DNA from: JAXLVB01 sp044228045
GTDB taxonomy: Bacteria; Bacteroidota; Bacteroidia; Cytophagales; Spirosomataceae
Assembly: GCA_044228045.1 (NCBI GenBank)
Contig: JBGAVQ010000099.1
Span: 1-18,028 of the forward strand
Direction of reading: 5' to 3'
Length of the DNA stretch: 18,028 nucleotides
Part shown: piece after piece, positions 14,106 to 18,028 of the stretch
Numbering within the stretch: the first letter of the stretch is position 1
Layout of the letters: every line of letters begins with the position of its first letter
Notes under the pieces: generated by a model
Database searches by the model: none
What the model saw: only the letters and a program-made list of their open reading frames with translations
Told to the model about the DNA's origin: nothing
Position numbers and translations under genes: made by a program

Positions 14106-14732
14106 ATGCCCGCAGATTTTTTACAAATACACCCCAAGAACCCAGAAGTTCGTAAAATTTCGCAAGTGGTAACATGCTTGCGAAACGGGGGGATTGTGAT
14201 TTATCCGACGGATACCGTTTATGCCATGGGCTGCGACATCCACAACACCCGTGCGGTGGAGCGAATCGCCCAAATTAAGGGCATCAAACCACACAAAAAC
14301 GATTTTTCGTTTATCTGTTATGACCTCAGCCACATTGCCGACTATGCCAAGGTAGGCAATGCTGCTTTTAAGTTGATGAAAAAATCATTGCCCGGTGCTT
14401 TCACATTTATACTTGACGCAAGCAACAAAGTCCCCAAAATTCTACATACCAACAAAAAAACGGTCGGGATTCGTATTCCTGATCACGAGATACCACGCCA
14501 AATCGTAAAAGAACTTGGCAATCCCATTATTACTACTTCAATAAAAGACGATGACGAGATTTTGGAATACCCCACCGACCCTGAATTGATTTTTGAGAAG
14601 TACAGACACCTGGTTGATTTAGTGATTGATGGCGGCTACGGAGGCAATCAAGCCTCTACGGTTGTCAATGCAACCGACGATGATTTTGACGTTGTGCGTC
14701 AGGGGCTCGGCGATTTAGACAGGTATTTGTAG
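14106..14732 (+). CDS. YciO/Sua5/YrdC family protein (threonylcarbamoyl-AMP synthase-like)
   Basis: This 208-residue protein has the YrdC fold: PTDTVYAMGCD (34-44), RIAQIKGIKPHK, KSLPGAFTFIL (93-103), GIRIPDHEIP (121-130) and PIITTSI (140-146). The family makes threonylcarbamoyl-AMP from threonine, bicarbonate and ATP for the t6A modification at position 37 of ANN-decoding tRNAs. Length and motifs fit the YciO branch better than TsaC (about 190 residues) or full Sua5 (about 340), and YciO proteins have weaker or uncertain activity. If the split tRNA in this window is Ile2 or Met, its A37, the first base after the intron, is a t6A site, though the two genes are 12 kb apart. Confidence 0.85.
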   Translation: MPADFLQIHPKNPEVRKISQVVTCLRNGGIVIYPTDTVYAMGCDIHNTRAVERIAQIKGIKPHKNDFSFICYDLSHIADYAKVGNAAFKLMKKSLPGAFTFILDASNKVPKILHTNKKTVGIRIPDHEIPRQIVKELGNPIITTSIKDDDEILEYPTDPELIFEKYRHLVDLVIDGGYGGNQASTVVNATDDDFDVVRQGLGDLDRYL

Positions 14733-14860
14733 TGTTACAGGGTTATGACTTAGTAACTTACGGCTTAATGAATCAATTACTTGGTCAAAATTTGTTGATA
14801 GTATCCCGAATGTAAGTGCTTTGCAATCAAATAACCGATAATCACTTACTACTAAAAAGC

Positions 14861-15712
14861 TCACACCTCCCTCTTATGCTTCCATCGCCGATGCGACCAT
14901 AGCCAATTTTGAGGTTGTTTCCGAATCGTATTTTCTAAGGTGTTCACATAGGTTTGTGTCAGTTGATTTGGCACAATAGTCTCATAAGGTGGCACGGCTA
15001 ACTCACTGAAAATAAACTCATAATACCCTTGCTTGAGGCGTAGTATCTCTAAGTAAATAAGCGGATAGCCAAAGCGTTGTGCCAGTTTTTCATTACCATT
15101 CATAAACGGCGTATCTTGTCCAAAAAACGTAGTCCAGTAGGCATTGGTTGGATTATCGGGGTTTTGGTCAGAACCCAAGCCGAAAATCCGAGGCGTTTTG
15201 TCTTTCATTAACTCCCGTAGCGATTGCGACATCGGTATCATCCGAGCCCCAAAACGAGTACGCACTCTGTTTAAAAACTGCCCAAAAAACGCATTACTTA
15301 GTGGCTTAAAAACACCATCCAAAGCAAAATGCGGCGACAAAGCTGGCAAAAACAACACCCATTCCCAATTGCACAAATGTCCGGCTGTTAGTAGCACTAC
15401 TTTTTTTTCATGAACCAACCATTTGGTTATCACTTCGCTGTTGGTAATCTTGATGCGTTGGCGCACTTCATCGGCACTGATGGTCAATCCTTTGAGGGTT
15501 TCTACCATCACGTCAGTCAGGTTATGATAAAAACCTTTGGCAATGTGGCGGATTTCGGTTTCGCTTTTTTCAGGAAAAGCTTTTCGCAAATTATCAAACA
15601 CCACCTTACGTCGATAGCCTACTATGTAATAAGTTAGCACAAAAATTACATCTGCCAAAACATACAAAACCCCAAAAGGCAACCTTGATAAAACTCGAAA
15701 AAATACCATCAC
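14861..15712 (-). CDS. Lipid A acyltransferase-like protein (LpxL/HtrB family)
   Basis: This 283-residue protein has an N-terminal membrane anchor (about 10-32) and the lysophospholipid acyltransferase fold. The catalytic HX4E motif is H112 to E117 in GHLCNWEW. Other family stretches are NLRKAFPEKSE (41-51), the SDQNPDNP region and the near-terminal WLWSHRRWK. LpxL/HtrB enzymes add a secondary acyl chain to Kdo-lipid A or its Bacteroidota equivalent at the inner membrane. It is 128 nt from, and convergent with, the YciO-type gene, and divergent from the WbqC gene. Two adjacent ATG codons open it; the outer one is used here. The lipid A link fits the lpx genes upstream, although it is not in that operon. 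Confidence 0.88.
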   Translation of the reverse strand: MMVFFRVLSRLPFGVLYVLADVIFVLTYYIVGYRRKVVFDNLRKAFPEKSETEIRHIAKGFYHNLTDVMVETLKGLTISADEVRQRIKITNSEVITKWLVHEKKVVLLTAGHLCNWEWVLFLPALSPHFALDGVFKPLSNAFFGQFLNRVRTRFGARMIPMSQSLRELMKDKTPRIFGLGSDQNPDNPTNAYWTTFFGQDTPFMNGNEKLAQRFGYPLIYLEILRLKQGYYEFIFSELAVPPYETIVPNQLTQTYVNTLENTIRKQPQNWLWSHRRWKHKREV

Positions 15713-15740
15713 ACCTAAATATTATTCAAAATAAAACGTA

Positions 15741-15770
15741 TTCAAACTTTTGAAAGCACAAAAGTTTGAA
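15741..15770. promoter_or_regulatory. Perfect 12-bp-arm palindrome between divergent genes
   Basis: TTCAAACTTTTG (15741-15752) and CAAAAGTTTGAA (15759-15770) are exact inverted copies around the spacer AAAGCA. The element lies between the acyltransferase gene (start 15712, minus) and the WbqC gene (start 15810, plus), so it could be an operator serving both. There is no T run, so it is not a convincing terminator. Confidence 0.5.
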
Positions 15771-15809
15771 AAAAATTTGACACCGATTGAATTTTTATTT
15801 TATTTACCA

Positions 15810-16484
15810 ATGGAGAATCAAACACAACGCCCTAAGCTCCCTGTTATTATTGAATTGCAATACTTGCCGTGCCTCGAATTTTTTGTGGCATTGCTCCAAC
15901 ACGAAGTCGTTTACATAGAAACACACGAGCATTTTCAGAAGCAAACGTACCGAAACCGTTGTTATATTCAAACCACTAATAAAATAGACTTGCTCACTGT
16001 GCCAGTACAAGATAGCCGAAGCAAGGTATTGATACGAGATTTACGCATAGAATATCGCCAAGACTGGGTACGCCGACACTGGGGTGCTATTTTTTCTGCT
16101 TATGGCAAAGCACCCTTTTTTGAATATTTTGCGTATGTATTTGAAAAAACATTCCAGAAAAAACCTGCCTTTTTGTTTGATTTGAATTGGGAGCTACTGA
16201 CAAATTGTCTGAAACTCCTCCGAATCGAAGAAAATAGAATTAAATGGACAGAAAAATTTGAAAAGTCTGAAAATCAGGCTATTATTGACCTTCGCTCAGT
16301 CATCAGTCCCAAGAAGTCGTTTTTGGAGCGAGGTATTTATAGACCTGTACCCTACAGACAAAACTTTGGCAACGAATTTGAGCCTAACCTGAGCATCTTA
16401 GATTTGCTCTTTTGTCAGGGAACAGAAGCGAAGAAGATTTTAGAAAAGTCTTCGGCTAACTCCTCTTCCTCGGTAGATAAGTAA
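15810..16484 (+). CDS. WbqC-like family protein
   Basis: The protein is 224 residues from ATG 15810. The opening LPVIIELQYLPCLEFFVAL resembles the WbqC family start (usually QPxYxPwxxyF), followed by NRCYIQTTNKIDLLTVPV, the HWGAIFSAYGKAPFFEYF stretch and CLKLLRI. The WbqC family is often found among O-antigen and exopolysaccharide genes and is thought to act on sugar or amino acid precursors; no activity is assigned here. A TTG at 15750 would add 20 residues, but those codons run through the palindrome and read like a leader, so I prefer the ATG. The C-terminus is low-complexity serine (SSANSSSSVDK). Confidence 0.8.
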   Translation: MENQTQRPKLPVIIELQYLPCLEFFVALLQHEVVYIETHEHFQKQTYRNRCYIQTTNKIDLLTVPVQDSRSKVLIRDLRIEYRQDWVRRHWGAIFSAYGKAPFFEYFAYVFEKTFQKKPAFLFDLNWELLTNCLKLLRIEENRIKWTEKFEKSENQAIIDLRSVISPKKSFLERGIYRPVPYRQNFGNEFEPNLSILDLLFCQGTEAKKILEKSSANSSSSVDK

Positions 16485-16605
16485 AGATATTGAACAAACT
16501 CTTTAGAATTAACGTTTAGAAAGTCATAAAATAGACCAAACCTATACAGTTGTGGCTCGAAATCAGAAATGCTGACTCACGACTTACAACTTACGACTGT
16601 AACAC

Positions 16606-18028
16606 ATGGAAGCCAAATTTTCAAACAGAGTAAAAGAGGTGATACAAATGAGTCGGGAAGAGGCTTTGCGGCTCGGTCACGACTACATCGGCACAGAGCA
16701 CCTGCTGCTGGGTATGATTCGAGAAGGCGACGGCATTGCCTTAGCCCTTTTGAAAAAGCTGGGCATCAACCTCGACGAACTCAAAGTAACCATTGAGCAA
16801 GCCACCAAAGGCACAGCTACCTACAACATCAAGAATTTGGCGAACATTCCGTTGACTCGCCAGTCTGAAAAAGTCCTCAAAATCACGTATTTAGAGGCAA
16901 AAATCTTCAAGACAACCCTCATCGGTACTGAACACGTGCTACTGGCTATTTTGCGAGATGAGGACAATCTTGGCACTCAAATTCTACATAAATTTAACGT
17001 GAATTACGAAATCGTGAAAGAGATGTTGGAGTATCAAACAAACCCAAATGTGGTCGCTGAAAAGCCTGATACTGACAACGACGACGACGATGCCCGGATG
17101 TTTGGCAACTCGCCCCGAAGCGAGTCAACCAAGCAAAGCACCGAAAAGTCTCGTACGCCTGTGTTAGATAATTTTGGCCGTGACCTTACTAAACTTGCCG
17201 AAGTAGGCAAACTCGACCCCATTGTGGGCCGTGAAAAAGAAATTGAGCGAGTAGCGCAAATCCTAAGCCGCCGCAAGAAAAATAACCCTGTGCTGATTGG
17301 CGAGCCTGGTGTTGGTAAAACCGCCATTGCCGAAGGACTCGCCCTCCGTATTGTGCAGAAAAAAGTTTCACGGGTGTTATTTGGCAAGCGAGTTGTTACC
17401 CTCGACTTGGCCTCACTTGTAGCCGGTACCAAATACCGTGGTCAGTTTGAGGAGCGCATGAAGGCTGTGATGAATGAGTTGGAGAAATCGCCCGAAGTAA
17501 TTTTGTTCATTGATGAGCTTCATACTATAGTAGGAGCAGGTGGTGCATCAGGTTCACTCGATGCCTCCAACATGTTCAAGCCAGCCTTAGCACGTGGCGA
17601 TATTCAATGTATTGGTGCAACTACTTTGGACGAATACCGCCAATACATTGAAAAAGATGGAGCTTTGGCTCGTCGGTTCCAACAAGTGATGGTAGATGCT
17701 ACCACTATTGACGAAACGATTGAGATTTTGACAAATATCAAAGACAAATACGAAGACCACCACCATGTTCACTACACCAAAGAGGCGATAGAAACAGCAG
17801 TGAAGTTGTCGGAACGGTATATTTCAGATCGTTTCTTGCCTGACAAAGCCATTGACGTAATGGACGAAGTGGGCGCAAGAGTACACATCAGCAATATTTC
17901 GGTTCCCGAAGACATTGTTCGCCTTGAAGAGCAAGTAGAAAACATCAAGAAAGAGAAAAATCAGGTCGTAAAAAGCCAACGTTACGAAGAAGCTGCACAA
18001 CTGCGTGACCGTGAAAAACGACTGCTTG
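16606..18028 (+). CDS. clpC: ClpC-type AAA+ unfoldase, N-terminal 474 residues (runs off window)
   Basis: ATG 16606 opens a frame with no stop to the window end. An N-terminal Clp repeat domain (about 1-142) has two copies of the GTEHLLLGMIRE / GTEHVLLAILRD motif. An acidic and serine-rich linker (about 150-185, DTDNDDDD) leads into the first AAA+ module: VVGRE-type IVGREKEIERV, Walker A GEPGVGKT (232-239), Walker B ILFIDEL with D303-E304, and the KYRGQFEERM pore-loop region. At the edge, RYEEAAQLRDREK (about 459-471) is the UVR-like middle domain that marks ClpC rather than ClpA. ClpC unfolds proteins for ClpP. The second AAA+ module lies outside the window. The 121-nt gap upstream has no clear promoter and no Shine-Dalgarno sequence. 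Confidence 0.95.
   Translation, partial: MEAKFSNRVKEVIQMSREEALRLGHDYIGTEHLLLGMIREGDGIALALLKKLGINLDELKVTIEQATKGTATYNIKNLANIPLTRQSEKVLKITYLEAKIFKTTLIGTEHVLLAILRDEDNLGTQILHKFNVNYEIVKEMLEYQTNPNVVAEKPDTDNDDDDARMFGNSPRSESTKQSTEKSRTPVLDNFGRDLTKLAEVGKLDPIVGREKEIERVAQILSRRKKNNPVLIGEPGVGKTAIAEGLALRIVQKKVSRVLFGKRVVTLDLASLVAGTKYRGQFEERMKAVMNELEKSPEVILFIDELHTIVGAGGASGSLDASNMFKPALARGDIQCIGATTLDEYRQYIEKDGALARRFQQVMVDATTIDETIEILTNIKDKYEDHHHVHYTKEAIETAVKLSERYISDRFLPDKAIDVMDEVGARVHISNISVPEDIVRLEEQVENIKKEKNQVVKSQRYEEAAQLRDREKRLL

Noticed and set aside
14733..14860. Possible terminator between the convergent YciO-type and acyltransferase genes
   Set aside because: No stem with a T run could be drawn in this gap.
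15750..15809. TTG start for the WbqC gene
   Set aside because: The added 20 residues cover the palindrome and do not resemble the family's N-terminus.
16485..16605. Promoter or heat-shock operator in front of clpC
   Set aside because: I saw neither a TAnnTTTG box with proper spacing nor a CIRCE or CtsR-like repeat.

Overview
The window looks like a chromosomal segment of a member of the Bacteroidota, most likely Cytophagales (inferred from gene content, not from a search). Three things point that way: an lpxC-fabZ gene fusion, promoters of the form TTG-N20-TAnnTTTG, and starts that mostly lack Shine-Dalgarno sequences. The genome is moderately AT-rich.

Region 1 (1-2141, minus strand) is the unusual part. 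A tRNA gene with anticodon CAU is split between U36 and A37 by a 724-nt group I intron (2104 down to 1381). The intron carries an HNH homing-endonuclease gene (1626-2051). The two tRNA halves rejoin into a complete 74-nt cloverleaf. P4, P5, P6, P7, P8 and P9 can be paired by eye, and the core resembles the IC3-type introns of tRNA genes (cyanobacterial/plastid tRNA-Leu, Azoarcus tRNA-Ile). The tRNA has its own promoter and terminator. Beyond the terminator lies an 85-bp, 84/85-identical copy of the intron's 3' end, followed by a second terminator. Further along the same strand are a gene for an FHA / membrane / zinc-ribbon protein, with its own promoter overlapped by a palindrome, and the start of a small membrane protein cut by the window edge.

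Region 2 (2275-8401, plus strand) starts with a small periplasmic Spy/CpxP-like protein with its own terminator. The Bacteroidota lipid A / fatty acid block follows: an HD-domain phosphohydrolase, lpxD, the lpxC-fabZ fusion, lpxA and an ABC transporter ATPase. Convergent to it is a DUF502 membrane protein (8402-8974), whose stop codon abuts that of the ATPase.

Region 3 (9158-14732, plus strand) holds an Ldh_2-family NAD(P)-dependent dehydrogenase, the endolytic transglycosylase mltG overlapping a YbgC-like thioesterase, a YihY/BrkB membrane protein, a family 2 glycosyltransferase and a YciO/Sua5-family protein.

Region 4 (14861-18028) holds a lipid A acyltransferase-like gene (minus), a divergent WbqC-family gene and the first 474 codons of clpC, which continues past the window.

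Most of the window is cell-envelope housekeeping. The best candidate for something little described is the intron-split tRNA-CAU with its HNH gene and the duplicated ribozyme tail downstream.
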